Source of the DNA: CAIVAT01 sp964525995 | Lineage (GTDB): Bacteria > Bacteroidota > Bacteroidia > Bacteroidales > FEN-979 | DNA: 64,000 nucleotides | Reading direction: 5' to 3' | Assembly: GCA_964525995.1 (NCBI GenBank) | Contig: CAZGIM010000003.1 | Coordinates: 1 to 64,000 of the forward strand | Shown: positions 16,301 to 25,230 of the stretch, in pieces | Layout of the letters: each line of letters begins with the position of its first letter | How positions within the stretch are numbered: the first letter of the stretch is position 1 | Notes under the pieces: model-generated | Seen by the model: only the letters and a program-made list of their open reading frames with translations | What the model was told of the DNA's origin: nothing | Databases searched by the model: none | Made by a program: the position numbers and the translations under genes

Positions 16301-17975
16301 CACCGGCAGAATTTTTTCGGGTAACCAGTTTTTCAGAACCTGGTATATCTTTTCATTGTCGGTGATTATTGTCTCGCTGCCCTTTTCAAAGATCGGGCTG
16401 AGTATTGGCCAGATCATGTTAGCCGGCGGATGGGTCGTTGAACGGTTTCCGTATCAGCGATTCCTTGGATATCTTGCACCAAAGACAAAATGCCAGACTT
16501 TCTGGATTTTCCTACCTTCCGCTCTTTTCATGATGCTGGTGTCTATTCTAAAGGGTTTCAGGCAGTTTTTCAACCAGAAAGCTGCCCTGATTTTCTGTTC
16601 GGTATATATTTTACACCTCACCGGTTTAATCATTACAACCGACTTCGATTATGCTTTTAAAGACCTTCGAACCAAACTACCATTATTGCTGCTTCCCTTG
16701 CTGATTGCAACCTCTGAACCTTTCGACCGGAAGGGATTCTTTTATCTGATGGTACTTTTCGCGTCGGCAGTACTGTGCAGAACCCTCTTCAACGGGTTTC
16801 TGATATGGCATGAAAAGTTCATCGATATTCGGGAGGTTTCGAGAAACGTGTCGCATATCATTCTTAGTCTTTTGATCGTTCTTTCGTTTTTTTCCTTGAT
16901 CTATCTTTCATTCCAGAAACTATTTTTCCCAGCGGGATTGCGATGGATTTTCAGGTTGACTGCTGTGTGGTTCTTGTTTTATTTGTTTTATTCACAGTCA
17001 TTTACCGGCGTATCCATTCTGGTAATTCTCCTGCTTTTATACCTTTTCTTACAGATTATCCATACGCACAACGGATGGTTGCGTGTATGTCTGATTCTGG
17101 CAATCATTGCGACCTCAACTACATTGTTTCTGTCGCTGAGATCGATCGTTCATGATTATTACAGGGTCAATCCGGTAGATTTTAAATCGCTGGATAAGTT
17201 CTCTGCCAGGGGGAATCTCTATCTGAATGATTCTCTTTCACGTCAGACCGAAAACGGAAATTACTTGTGGATCTATGTTCAGATGGATGAAATGAGATTA
17301 GCATGGAATAAACGCAGCCGTATTCCCCTCGACAGCCTCAACAAGAAACGGGAAGTATGTGCCTTTACGGTGATCCGGTTTCTGTCGTCAAAGGGTTGGC
17401 GCAAGGACGGCGATGCAGTTGAGCGATTAACACGTGAGGAAATCAGCGCAATAGAAAAGGGAGTTCCCAACTATCTTTTCATCAATAATCTAAGCTTACG
17501 CGAAAGGATCTATGAATTTTTATGGGGATTCGATACCTATCGTGAAACTGGCAACCCTACCGGTTCGACCGTAATGCAGCGTTTTGAATTCTGGAAAGCC
17601 TCGCTGGGGATCATAAAAGAGAACTGGGTAACGGGAGTCGGGACAGGCGACATGAATATTGCCTTCGACCGGCAGTATGAAATGATGGATACGAAACTCT
17701 CGCCCGATCAACGCTGGCGGTCCCATAACCAGTTTTTGTCAGTCCTTGTCGGTTTCGGGATTCCGGGTCTGGTGTGGTTTCTCCTTGCTATTTTTTATCC
17801 GCTGTTTCTCCGATCTTTCCGCCATGATTTTTTTATGAACATTTTTTTGATTATTGCCCTTCTCTCGATGTTAACTGAAGATACCATTGAATCGCAGACG
17901 GGGGTGACGTTCTTCGCATTCTTTTATACCCTGTTCCTTTTTGCCCGCCAGCGAGAAGATCCTCTTTTCAAATGA
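16281..17975 (+). CDS. O-antigen ligase (WaaL/Wzy_C)-like membrane protein
   Basis: The 564-residue protein has about ten to twelve hydrophobic segments and a large soluble loop at roughly residues 295-430. That loop is followed by GVGTGDMN ... RSHNQFLSVLVGFGIPGLVWF, the Wzy_C/WaaL signature. Such enzymes join polymerised O-antigen or other glycans to lipid A-core or proteins in the periplasm. The only early start is GTG 16281, giving a 20-bp overlap with the deacetylase gene. Whether it is ligase or polymerase cannot be decided from sequence. Confidence 0.8.
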   Translation: MPTFLHNTGRIFSGNQFFRTWYIFSLSVIIVSLPFSKIGLSIGQIMLAGGWVVERFPYQRFLGYLAPKTKCQTFWIFLPSALFMMLVSILKGFRQFFNQKAALIFCSVYILHLTGLIITTDFDYAFKDLRTKLPLLLLPLLIATSEPFDRKGFFYLMVLFASAVLCRTLFNGFLIWHEKFIDIREVSRNVSHIILSLLIVLSFFSLIYLSFQKLFFPAGLRWIFRLTAVWFLFYLFYSQSFTGVSILVILLLLYLFLQIIHTHNGWLRVCLILAIIATSTTLFLSLRSIVHDYYRVNPVDFKSLDKFSARGNLYLNDSLSRQTENGNYLWIYVQMDEMRLAWNKRSRIPLDSLNKKREVCAFTVIRFLSSKGWRKDGDAVERLTREEISAIEKGVPNYLFINNLSLRERIYEFLWGFDTYRETGNPTGSTVMQRFEFWKASLGIIKENWVTGVGTGDMNIAFDRQYEMMDTKLSPDQRWRSHNQFLSVLVGFGIPGLVWFLLAIFYPLFLRSFRHDFFMNIFLIIALLSMLTEDTIESQTGVTFFAFFYTLFLFARQREDPLFK

Positions 17976-17991
17976 TTATCTATTAAAACTG

Positions 17992-18963
17992 ATGCCTTTG
18001 GAAAAGCGCTTTATGGATGAAAATACCCCGGCCGTCAGAGCCGATTGGATGATGATCGTCAATCCCAACGCCGGTGTGAAAAAAGGGCTGAGAGACTGGC
18101 CCAGGATCATCAAACTTCTGAAGGAAGAGGAGGTGGGATTCGACCACATTTTAACCACAAAGAGGGGTGATGCCATTGAATTCGCCGCCCGGGCTGTTGA
18201 AAATGGGTACCGAAATATAGCCATCATCGGAGGGGATGGTACACTTAATGAGGTGTTGAATGGTCTCTTCCTTCAAAAGTCCGTTCCGGTGAACGAGATC
18301 ACCATTGCCATGATCCCTGTTGGGACAGGGAACGATTGGTGCCGGATGTTTCAGGTCCCGTTTGATTACCTTCAGGCGATCCACTTGTTAAAAAGAAAAA
18401 AGATCCGGTATCAGGATGCCGGTCTGGTTCGCTATTATCACCACGAAAACACGGAAGACCGATATTTTATGAATGTCGCCGGGATGGGATATGATGCGCT
18501 GGTGGCCAAGAAGACCAATTTACTCAAAGAAAAGGGAAAAGGTGGGCCACTGACCTATCTTTATTTCGTCTTTGCCGGCCTGTTTCAGTACCAGTTTATG
18601 GAAGCGGTGATCGAAGTGGATGGAGCTACAGCATTCAAAGGAGAGATTTTTTCAATGAATGTGGGGATTTGCAAATTTAATGGCGGAGGTATGAAACAAG
18701 TACCCTACGCGGTTCCGGACGATGGGTTGCTGGATGTCACCCTTATTAAAAAGGCCTCAAAATGGCTGGTAGTCAAATATGCCCGTAAACTTTTCGATGG
18801 TTCACTGGTCGATTTGCCTATCGTGGAAACCTTCCGCGGTGAGAACATCAGGATACGCTCGACAGGCAAAATTTACCTCGAAACGGATGGCGAATCGCTC
18901 GGGAACTCACCCTTCACCTTTGAAATTTTACCGCGTTGTCTCAGAATTGTGACAGGGGAATAA
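17992..18963 (+). CDS. Diacylglycerol kinase-like lipid kinase (YegS/DagK)
   Basis: The protein has the DAGK catalytic motifs: MMIVNPNAGVKKG near the N-terminus, GGDGTLNEVLNG as the ATP-binding signature and IPVGTGNDWCRMF. The C-terminal half carries the lipid-kinase fold (NGGGMKQVPYAVPDDGLLDV). The family phosphorylates diacylglycerol, sphingoid bases or related lipids at the inner membrane; in Bacteroidota sphingolipid kinases of this fold are plausible. ATG 17992 is taken; ATG 18013 has a better GGAAA upstream and may be the true start. It follows the ligase-like gene by 16 bp. Confidence 0.85.
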   Translation: MPLEKRFMDENTPAVRADWMMIVNPNAGVKKGLRDWPRIIKLLKEEEVGFDHILTTKRGDAIEFAARAVENGYRNIAIIGGDGTLNEVLNGLFLQKSVPVNEITIAMIPVGTGNDWCRMFQVPFDYLQAIHLLKRKKIRYQDAGLVRYYHHENTEDRYFMNVAGMGYDALVAKKTNLLKEKGKGGPLTYLYFVFAGLFQYQFMEAVIEVDGATAFKGEIFSMNVGICKFNGGGMKQVPYAVPDDGLLDVTLIKKASKWLVVKYARKLFDGSLVDLPIVETFRGENIRIRSTGKIYLETDGESLGNSPFTFEILPRCLRIVTGE

Positions 18964-18999
18964 ACAACTAACTGTCGCAGGCAGTGAAATAAAACCGGA

Positions 19000-20184
19000 T
19001 CAATTGATTTTCTCTTTCCAATCGCCCGATTCCTGAATAATCCGGATCAGGGTGTCAACAGCATCCTCCTCGGCTATGTTTTTTTGGACAACAGTATGTC
19101 CTTTATACAGGCTTATCATGCCTTTACCGGCACCGACATATCCGTAATCCGCATCGGCCATCTCGCCCGGACCATTTACGATGCAGCCCATCACGGCGAT
19201 TTTCAATCCCGCAAGATGTACGGTAGAGTTCTCGATTTTTTTTAACGCCTCCTGTATGTTGAATTGTGTCCGGCTGCAAGAGGGGCAGGCAATATATTCT
19301 GTTTTGGTGATTCGTGTACCAGTCGCCTGAAGGATATTATAGGCAACCGGAATCTCAAATTCCGGATCCTCCGTCAAAGAAACCCTGATGGTATCGCCAA
19401 TTCCATCAGCAAGTAAACTCCCGATCCCGATGGCCGATTTGATACGGCCATCCTCTCCCGCTCCACTTTCGGTTACGCCTAAATGCAACGGATAATCCAT
19501 CCCGGCCAGGGTCATCTCCCTGACCAGTAAACGGTTTGCGGCAATCATCAGCCTGACATTACTCGCTTTCATCGAAAAAACCAAATCATGGAAAGAATTG
19601 GACTCGCATATCCTGGCAAATTCGAGAGCCGATTCGACCATACCTTCCGGAGTGTCGCCATATTTTTCGAGGATCCGTTCCGACAGAGATCCGTGGTTAA
19701 CTCCTATTCTGATGGCTGTTCCGTGATCCTTACAGATATTTAGCAAAGGTTTGAGCCTCCTGCCTATCCTTTCAATCTCGCTTTCAGCCTGGTGCTTAAT
19801 TGACTTTTGATCCCGTTCCTTTGATTTTTTATCAACATAATTTCCCGGATTGATCCGAACCTTCTCAACGATGGTTGCAGCGACCTCGGCGATTTTGGGA
19901 TTAAAGTGTACATCAGCGATCAAAGGCGTTTTAAAACCCTGCCGGCGTAATACTTTTTTAATCTCTGCCAGATTCTCGACCTCCCTCATTCCCGGAACCG
20001 CAATCCGTACATATTCACAACCGGCCTCTATCATTCTTACTGCCTGTTGGACTGTAGCACCAGTGTCGAGGGTCGGGGTACTGGTCATGGATTGCACCCG
20101 TACCGGATAGTTTCCCCCCATGGGCAAGTCGCCGACAGTAACTACGCGGGTTTTAAAACGTTTCAACCTTGTTTTGGATGCCAT
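19000..20184 (-). CDS. ispG: 4-hydroxy-3-methylbut-2-en-1-yl diphosphate synthase, insert-free
   Basis: IspG converts methylerythritol cyclodiphosphate to HMBPP, the penultimate step of the MEP isoprenoid pathway, using a [4Fe-4S] cluster. The three cluster cysteines (C300, C303, C334) and the glutamate ligand E341 are present in CPSCSR and GCIVNGPGE. The N-terminal barrel has features I associate with the three-domain enzymes of Bacteroidota, Chlamydia and plants (GNYVDKK, HGTAIRIGVNHGSLSERI, FHDLVFSMKASN). The A* insert that should lie between IPVA (278-281) and the cluster domain (from 297) is missing, leaving 394 residues instead of about 600. It is transcribed alone with a dyad in its leader. 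Confidence 0.93.
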   Translation of the reverse strand: MASKTRLKRFKTRVVTVGDLPMGGNYPVRVQSMTSTPTLDTGATVQQAVRMIEAGCEYVRIAVPGMREVENLAEIKKVLRRQGFKTPLIADVHFNPKIAEVAATIVEKVRINPGNYVDKKSKERDQKSIKHQAESEIERIGRRLKPLLNICKDHGTAIRIGVNHGSLSERILEKYGDTPEGMVESALEFARICESNSFHDLVFSMKASNVRLMIAANRLLVREMTLAGMDYPLHLGVTESGAGEDGRIKSAIGIGSLLADGIGDTIRVSLTEDPEFEIPVAYNILQATGTRITKTEYIACPSCSRTQFNIQEALKKIENSTVHLAGLKIAVMGCIVNGPGEMADADYGYVGAGKGMISLYKGHTVVQKNIAEEDAVDTLIRIIQESGDWKEKIN

Positions 20185-20204
20185 GTCTCATATTCCTGTT
20201 CCAT

Positions 20205-20227
20205 CGTGTCACGCTCAATGTGACACG
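20205..20227 (-). promoter_or_regulatory. Dyad in ispG leader (possible operator or hairpin)
   Basis: CGTGTCA at 20205-20211 and TGACACG at 20221-20227 form a perfect 7-bp dyad with a 9-base spacer. It lies between the predicted transcription start (~20237) and the ispG ATG (20184). It could be a repressor site or an RNA hairpin in the 5' leader. No regulator is assigned. Confidence 0.45.
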
Positions 20228-20243
20228 GGAGTGTTTCAACATG

Positions 20244-20251
20244 CAAAAATA
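20244..20251 (-). promoter_or_regulatory. ispG promoter -7 element TATTTTTG
   Basis: On the minus strand, TATTTTTG (20251-20244) matches TAnnTTTG, 59 bp before the ispG start. The predicted leader of about 53 bases contains the dyad at 20205-20227. Confidence 0.5.
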
Positions 20252-20296
20252 CATAAACGAAAATGTGAATTCTGACGGAATGGGAAAATATCGATA

Positions 20297-21013
20297 TCAT
20301 TCCAACCCCTTTACCTTAGGTTTTCCGGCGATAAAATCCTTCAGATAAAATGGTTCAAAACCGGACAGGTTTTCAAATCGGGCAGCGATGTACTTTTCTT
20401 CTGCAAATGAGATCAGAAATTTTGCCGACAGCGCCATCCGTTCAAAGAAAATAGCGTTTTGATTTTCTGTAAACAGAAGACTGCATTTGTCAGCACCCGG
20501 GCCACCGAAAAGGATCCGATACCGACTCAAGTACTCAGCGAATGAGCTTTCATGGATGATTTCGGCACGGACTTCTCTGATTGGTTCAAGATCACCGTTG
20601 TAGAGCCCGCAGTACACTTCCATGCGCCGGGCATCCATCATCGGACAGAATAATTCCGGTTGAGGACGAGTAGGTCCCTGCAGTTTTTCGACATGCTGTT
20701 TCATACCCCATGCAAGGGCTTGCAAGGTTGGCACAGCAATCAGGGGTTTCCCGATTGCGTAACACACTCCTTTGGCGGCGGCGGTGCCGATACGAAGACC
20801 GGTATAAGATCCTGGTCCCATACTTACTGCGACTGCATCGAGATCAACGAAGGAGAGGCTTGATTCGTGAAGGACCGATTCCATTAAAACAGTGAGCCTC
20901 GAAGCGTGAACATTCACGGCATGGTCCGACTGTTCCTTCAGTAACACACCATCGGCGGCAAGGGCAACTGAACAAGTTGCCGACGTGGTTTCAAGGCTGA
21001 GGATCAACCCCAT
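20297..21013 (-). CDS. tsaB: tRNA threonylcarbamoyladenosine synthesis protein TsaB
   Basis: The 238-residue protein opens with ILSLETTSATCSVAL and has the diagnostic SMGPGSYTGLRIGTAAAKGVCYA. It belongs to the ASKHA fold of TsaB, the platform subunit that pairs with TsaD to make t6A37 in ANN-decoding tRNAs. It lies 3 bp after the HlyD-like gene and is therefore probably co-transcribed with an efflux system, an unrelated function. C-terminal length is usual. Confidence 0.92.
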   Translation of the reverse strand: MGLILSLETTSATCSVALAADGVLLKEQSDHAVNVHASRLTVLMESVLHESSLSFVDLDAVAVSMGPGSYTGLRIGTAAAKGVCYAIGKPLIAVPTLQALAWGMKQHVEKLQGPTRPQPELFCPMMDARRMEVYCGLYNGDLEPIREVRAEIIHESSFAEYLSRYRILFGGPGADKCSLLFTENQNAIFFERMALSAKFLISFAEEKYIAARFENLSGFEPFYLKDFIAGKPKVKGLE

Positions 21014-21016
21014 GAA

Positions 21017-22396
21017 CTAATTTTCTTTTTCTTTAGTAAACAGGTCCTTTTTGTCAACTTTCTTGACCTTATCGCCGTCTTTTAAAAGCTTTGACACTGC
21101 GGAGTAAGGCGCTGTAATGATCTCGTCGCCATTCTTCAACCCGCTCAGGATCTGAATGTAGGTATTATCCTGGATTCCGGTCTTGACATCGACTTTTTTA
21201 GCCGTTCCGTCCTTGAGCAGGAAAACACATTCCTGAATCTGGTCGGTCTTTTTCTTAACTGATACCATCTCTACCTCATCATCATTATCATCCTTCCGGG
21301 TCTTATTTTTTTCGTTGATCTTATCGAGGGTATCTTTGTCGATACGTGTAGTGACCGCCTGGATCGGGATCGTCAGCGTGTTATCGGCGGTTTCGGTTTG
21401 GATATCGACGGTACATGACATTCCGGGGCGGAACGGCGAATAGTCGGGGGTTTTCCCATTAAGAAGGTCCTGATAAAATTCCTTGATGAGGTGGATTTTA
21501 ACATTGAAATTGGTTACCTGGTCCACACTCACTCCGGTGGTATTAGCCGAGGTGGCAATCTCAGTGACGATTCCTTTGAACTTGCGGTTCAGATAGGCGT
21601 CAACTTCAATGAGGGCGGTATCGTGGAGACTTACCCTAACGATATCGTTTTCGTTGACCTGCACCTGGGCTTCCATTTCATTGAGGTTGGCAATCCGCAT
21701 GATTTCAGTTCCGCTTGAAAACTGTGAGGCGCCGGTGACCCGCTCTCCTTTAAGAACGCTCAGTTTGGAAACAGTTCCATCACTTGGTGCAAAGATGGCG
21801 GTCCGGTTCAGATCCTCTTTCGATTTTTTCAGGACGGCCTCGGCGCTTTTAACCATAAATTCAGATGCACTGATGTCCTGCTCGCCTGCGGTAACCTGTG
21901 CCAGTGCAACCTGATAGGTGGCTTTTGCCTGATCATAATCGGCTTTGGAGATCACATTCTGCTGAAATAATTTATCCTGCCGTTCATAAGTAAGCCGGGC
22001 ATTTTCATACTGTGCTTTTAACTGGGCAAGCCGGGCTTTTGAGTTGGCAAGGTTCGCTTTCTGGGAATTAAGAGCAGCCTCGCTTTGATCGAATTGCGTG
22101 ATGTAAATCTCAGGATCGATTTTGGCAAGCAGATCCCCCTGCTTTACCTGGTCTCCTTCCTTAACATAAAGTTCGACCACTTCCCCCGAAATGTAAGGGC
22201 TGATCTTGATATCCTTTTCAGGCTGGATTTTTCCGTTGGATGACACCGTTTGGATGATCGACCGTTTTGTTACTTTCTCAGTGGCTATGCGTATGCCCAC
22301 CTCGCGGTTATTTTTCACTACAACAGCAATGATGACAAGAGCTATCACTGTTCCGGCAGCGATAATAATCCACGTTTTTTTTCTGGAAATCTTCAT
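21017..22396 (-). CDS. HlyD/MacA-type periplasmic adaptor protein
   Basis: The 459-residue protein has an N-terminal membrane anchor (WIIIAAGTVIALVIIAVVV). A biotinyl-lipoyl-like half (YVKEGDQVKQGDLLAKIDP) and a long helical hairpin rich in Ala/Gln/Lys (about 95-200) follow, then the second lipoyl half (GERVTGASQF) and a beta-barrel domain. These adaptors bridge an inner-membrane pump to a TolC channel. Here the TolC gene is 22 bp upstream but no MacB or RND pump gene is adjacent; tsaB takes that place. An acidic/basic charged insertion (NEKNKTRKDDNDDEVE) near residue 360 is unusual. Confidence 0.88.
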   Translation of the reverse strand: MKISRKKTWIIIAAGTVIALVIIAVVVKNNREVGIRIATEKVTKRSIIQTVSSNGKIQPEKDIKISPYISGEVVELYVKEGDQVKQGDLLAKIDPEIYITQFDQSEAALNSQKANLANSKARLAQLKAQYENARLTYERQDKLFQQNVISKADYDQAKATYQVALAQVTAGEQDISASEFMVKSAEAVLKKSKEDLNRTAIFAPSDGTVSKLSVLKGERVTGASQFSSGTEIMRIANLNEMEAQVQVNENDIVRVSLHDTALIEVDAYLNRKFKGIVTEIATSANTTGVSVDQVTNFNVKIHLIKEFYQDLLNGKTPDYSPFRPGMSCTVDIQTETADNTLTIPIQAVTTRIDKDTLDKINEKNKTRKDDNDDEVEMVSVKKKTDQIQECVFLLKDGTAKKVDVKTGIQDNTYIQILSGLKNGDEIITAPYSAVSKLLKDGDKVKKVDKKDLFTKEKEN

Positions 22397-22418
22397 GGTT
22401 GTAAATCAGTTTTTTAGA

Positions 22419-23873
22419 TTATTCACGATTGATACGGATTGGATTTCCCATGTAAAAATCGAGAATGGTGGTCTTAAAAATAAAATCATACTTGGCCTGA
22501 AGTAAATCAGATTCAGCTTTGGTAAGATCTTTCTTGGTATTGTTATAATCGAAAGATGTCATCATACCGACATCGAATTTTTGCTGGGCGTATTTAAAAG
22601 CTTCATTCTGGGCTGCTACTTTTTCGCCGGAGGCGTTGTATTTTTGAAGGGCTGAGATGGCATCGGCAAATGCCTGTTCGATCAACTTCCTGAGATCCCG
22701 TGTTTTAATATCCAGATCGATCTCTGCTTGTGTTTTTTGAATTTTAGCCTGACTGATGGCATTACGCCCCTGCCATCCGTTGAAGATCGGCACTGTCAAC
22801 GAAAATCCAACAGACTGGTTGCTATTATCTTTTAATTGTTCCGAGAAATCCTTTACCCGGTATTTATAATCAACCTGAGGCATCAGAACGATATCTTTTG
22901 ACTGTAGGGTTATTCCGACCGCCCTCCAGGTGGTATCGCCAAGTGTACCGGGATCGACCTCCATGGCAGCGCCCGAATAACCTGTACCCCAGCTCCCGCT
23001 TAGACTTAACACAGGCTGTACATAACCGCGGGCAATCGCGAGACGCTTCTGGGCAGCTTCCACGCGAAGTTCAGCCGCACGAACCTCAGGCCTGGTTTTC
23101 ATGGCCTTTTCAAAGATTACCTCGGTCGTAATTTGATCCAACGGGGCTTTTACATCCATCAGTGCAGGTTTTTCAATAGTGAAATCACGGGTCACTGTCA
23201 GATCGATGAGTTGTTGCAGGGAAAGGTTGGAGATCGACAGGCGGTTCGTGGCATCGACCACATTCAGTTCCTCTGTGGCTTTCTGCGCGTTGATGTTGAG
23301 TAGATCTCCCCGGGCCGAGGAACCGGCATCGACCATCTTCTGTATACGTTCCGATTGGGCCGTAGTAATCTTTAGCTGTTCTTTGGCTACGCCGAGGAGC
23401 TCAAGATTAAACAGAATGTCGAGATAATAACCGGCAACTGACAGTGAGATGTTGTTCTTGATGACATCAAGGTCATATTGGCTGGCTAATAAATTGATCT
23501 TATTTGCCTTGAGGGTGTTCAGTTTTTGAAGCCCCCCGAACAACGTGACATTGCTGGAAACGTAAAAATTGTTAGATCTGACAGTTGTGGTGGCAAAGGT
23601 ATTGGTATACTGGTCGATGGTCTGACCAAAATTCCAGAAATTGGTTCCGTTCGCGTTCAGGTTGGGGAGCATATTCAGACCGCTTTGGAGCAGGGCCTTT
23701 TTATTGCTTTCAACGGTAAGCATTTGCTTGTTGATATCGAGGTTGTTTTCAAGTGCAAAATTGATACAATCCTCAAGGGTCCATATTTTTTGAGCTGTTA
23801 CCCTTTCCCCCGACCAGATAGTGAAAAGGAAGCACAAAGAAAGGAACAGGGTTGAAAAACGATGCATCTGCAT
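22419..23873 (-). CDS. TolC-family outer-membrane efflux channel
   Basis: From ATG 23873 the protein is 484 residues with a signal peptide (MQMHRFSTLFLSLCFLF) ending near VTAQ. Paired OEP repeats follow, with the TolC opening KIWTLEDCINFALENNLDI and long coiled-coil helices. It forms the outer-membrane and periplasmic tunnel that works with the adaptor encoded immediately downstream. The frame is open to 24062, but the promoter at 23895-23902 lies inside that extension, so the longer start is wrong. Confidence 0.9.
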   Translation of the reverse strand: MQMHRFSTLFLSLCFLFTIWSGERVTAQKIWTLEDCINFALENNLDINKQMLTVESNKKALLQSGLNMLPNLNANGTNFWNFGQTIDQYTNTFATTTVRSNNFYVSSNVTLFGGLQKLNTLKANKINLLASQYDLDVIKNNISLSVAGYYLDILFNLELLGVAKEQLKITTAQSERIQKMVDAGSSARGDLLNINAQKATEELNVVDATNRLSISNLSLQQLIDLTVTRDFTIEKPALMDVKAPLDQITTEVIFEKAMKTRPEVRAAELRVEAAQKRLAIARGYVQPVLSLSGSWGTGYSGAAMEVDPGTLGDTTWRAVGITLQSKDIVLMPQVDYKYRVKDFSEQLKDNSNQSVGFSLTVPIFNGWQGRNAISQAKIQKTQAEIDLDIKTRDLRKLIEQAFADAISALQKYNASGEKVAAQNEAFKYAQQKFDVGMMTSFDYNNTKKDLTKAESDLLQAKYDFIFKTTILDFYMGNPIRINRE

Positions 23874-23894
23874 GGTGCGGAATTTTAAAGGCTT

Positions 23895-23902
23895 CAAAAG
23901 TA
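23895..23902 (-). promoter_or_regulatory. TolC operon promoter -7 element TACTTTTG
   Basis: The minus-strand TACTTTTG (23902-23895) fits TAnnTTTG. The predicted transcript starts near 23888, giving a leader of about 15 bases to ATG 23873. It fires away from the atpB promoters. Confidence 0.5.
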
Positions 23903-23946
23903 GTGATTTTACATTCATCAGGGAGGTAAGACGATGAAATTGTAGT

Positions 23947-23977
23947 TTGGTTACAACCCTGAAAACGCTTATATTTG
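23947..23977 (+). promoter_or_regulatory. atp operon promoter P1 (TTG, 20 bp, TATATTTG)
   Basis: TTG at 23947-23949 and TATATTTG at 23970-23977 are separated by 20 bp, matching the Bacteroidota promoter. The predicted start is near 23984. Together with P2 downstream it would transcribe atpBEFHAG. Confidence 0.6.
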
Positions 23978-23986
23978 TGATATGGT

Positions 23987-24015
23987 TTGTAATTAAAGTT
24001 AAATTTCTAATTTTG
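23987..24015 (+). promoter_or_regulatory. atp operon promoter P2 (TTG, 18 bp, TAATTTTG)
   Basis: TTG at 23987-23989 and TAATTTTG at 24008-24015 are spaced by 18 bp. The predicted start near 24022 leaves about 21 bases before ATG 24043. Two promoters in tandem suit a strongly expressed operon. Confidence 0.6.
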
Positions 24016-24042
24016 CACTTCATTATTGATTCCCTGCCATTC

Positions 24043-25155
24043 ATGATGCCTGTGATATACAATATTGGATTATTCTTTAGGAAGCCCGTACCGATTCTCT
24101 TCGCGCTGCTTTTTGCCTGTTCTCTCAGTACTGGCGCACAGAATCACCCTGAATCAGGGAAGTCCGGGTCATTTAATGCTGGCACGATGATCATGGAGCA
24201 CGTAGTTGACAATCACGAATGGCATATTGCTGAAATCGGCGACTTTCATCTTACCATTCCATTACCCGTCATTTTGCTGTATGATGGTGAAATCTATCTT
24301 TTTTCCTCGGGTCGGTTTCACAATGAATCCCACAGTTACTTAGGGTTCAGACTGGAACAGGAAGGGCCTGAAAAGGGAAAAATCGTCAGGATCACAACCC
24401 AGGGGTCCTCCGGATCGGTTGTCGGGAAGGTTTATGATTTTTCAATCACTAAAACCGTTCTGGCGATTTTCATCAGTTCTTTTTTACTGATCTGGATTTT
24501 TGTTTCAGTTGCACGCCGCTATAAACGCAATCCCAACCAGGCCCCGAAAGGGCTTCAATCCCTGCTTGAACCACTTATTTTGTTTATCAGGGATGACATT
24601 GCCAAAAGTTCAATCGGCGAGAAACGGTATGAGAAGTATATGCCTTTTCTGCTGACCGTATTCTTTTTTATCTTCTTTAACAATCTTTTCGGATTGATCC
24701 CCTTTTTTCCTGGAGGCGCCAACGTCACTGGCAACATTGCAGTAACGCTGGTTATGGCGGTGTTTACCTTTATCATCACCACCATTAACGGGAACAAACA
24801 CTATTGGATCGACATTATCAACACACCGGGCGTACCCTGGTGGCTAAAAATTCCATTGCCACTCATGCCTGTTGTCGAGATTATCGGTATCATAACAAAA
24901 CCGTTCGTTCTGATGATCCGACTCTTTGCCAACATTACTGCCGGACACATCATTGTGCTCGGATTCGTGAGTCTTATTTTCATCTTCGGGGCGATCAGCG
25001 CATCTTTGGGAGTGGGAGTGTCGGTCGTTTCGGTAGCTTTTATGGTTTTCATGAATCTTCTGGAACTTCTGGTTGCCTTTATCCAGGCGTATGTATTTAC
25101 GCTTCTTTCGGCGCTCTACTTCGGATTGGCCACCATTGAACCGGAACACGCTTAA
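24043..25155 (+). CDS. atpB: ATP synthase F0 subunit a
   Basis: Subunit a forms the proton half-channels next to the c-ring. The C-terminal 200 residues hold the membrane helices and the essential arginine in MIRLFANITAGHII, followed by LLELLVAFIQAYVFTLLSALY. The roughly 150 N-terminal residues comprise a signal-like segment (LFALLFACSLSTGAQ) and a periplasmic domain. Such long N-terminal extensions are usual for Bacteroidota subunit a. ATG 24043 is chosen; the frame is open upstream but crosses both promoters. It is first of the operon and 75 bp before atpE. Confidence 0.93.
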   Translation: MMPVIYNIGLFFRKPVPILFALLFACSLSTGAQNHPESGKSGSFNAGTMIMEHVVDNHEWHIAEIGDFHLTIPLPVILLYDGEIYLFSSGRFHNESHSYLGFRLEQEGPEKGKIVRITTQGSSGSVVGKVYDFSITKTVLAIFISSFLLIWIFVSVARRYKRNPNQAPKGLQSLLEPLILFIRDDIAKSSIGEKRYEKYMPFLLTVFFFIFFNNLFGLIPFFPGGANVTGNIAVTLVMAVFTFIITTINGNKHYWIDIINTPGVPWWLKIPLPLMPVVEIIGIITKPFVLMIRLFANITAGHIIVLGFVSLIFIFGAISASLGVGVSVVSVAFMVFMNLLELLVAFIQAYVFTLLSALYFGLATIEPEHA

Positions 25156-25230
25156 ACAAAGCATGTTTTACGATTAACGCATTGTCGTAATAGGAACAAA
25201 TCAGTAGTAACATTAAATAACCAATTGTTT

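Noticed and set aside
23874..24062. Extended TolC start, overlapping the extended atpB frame
   Set aside because: Both extensions cross promoters for the divergent genes and encode no signal peptide at their new N-terminus.
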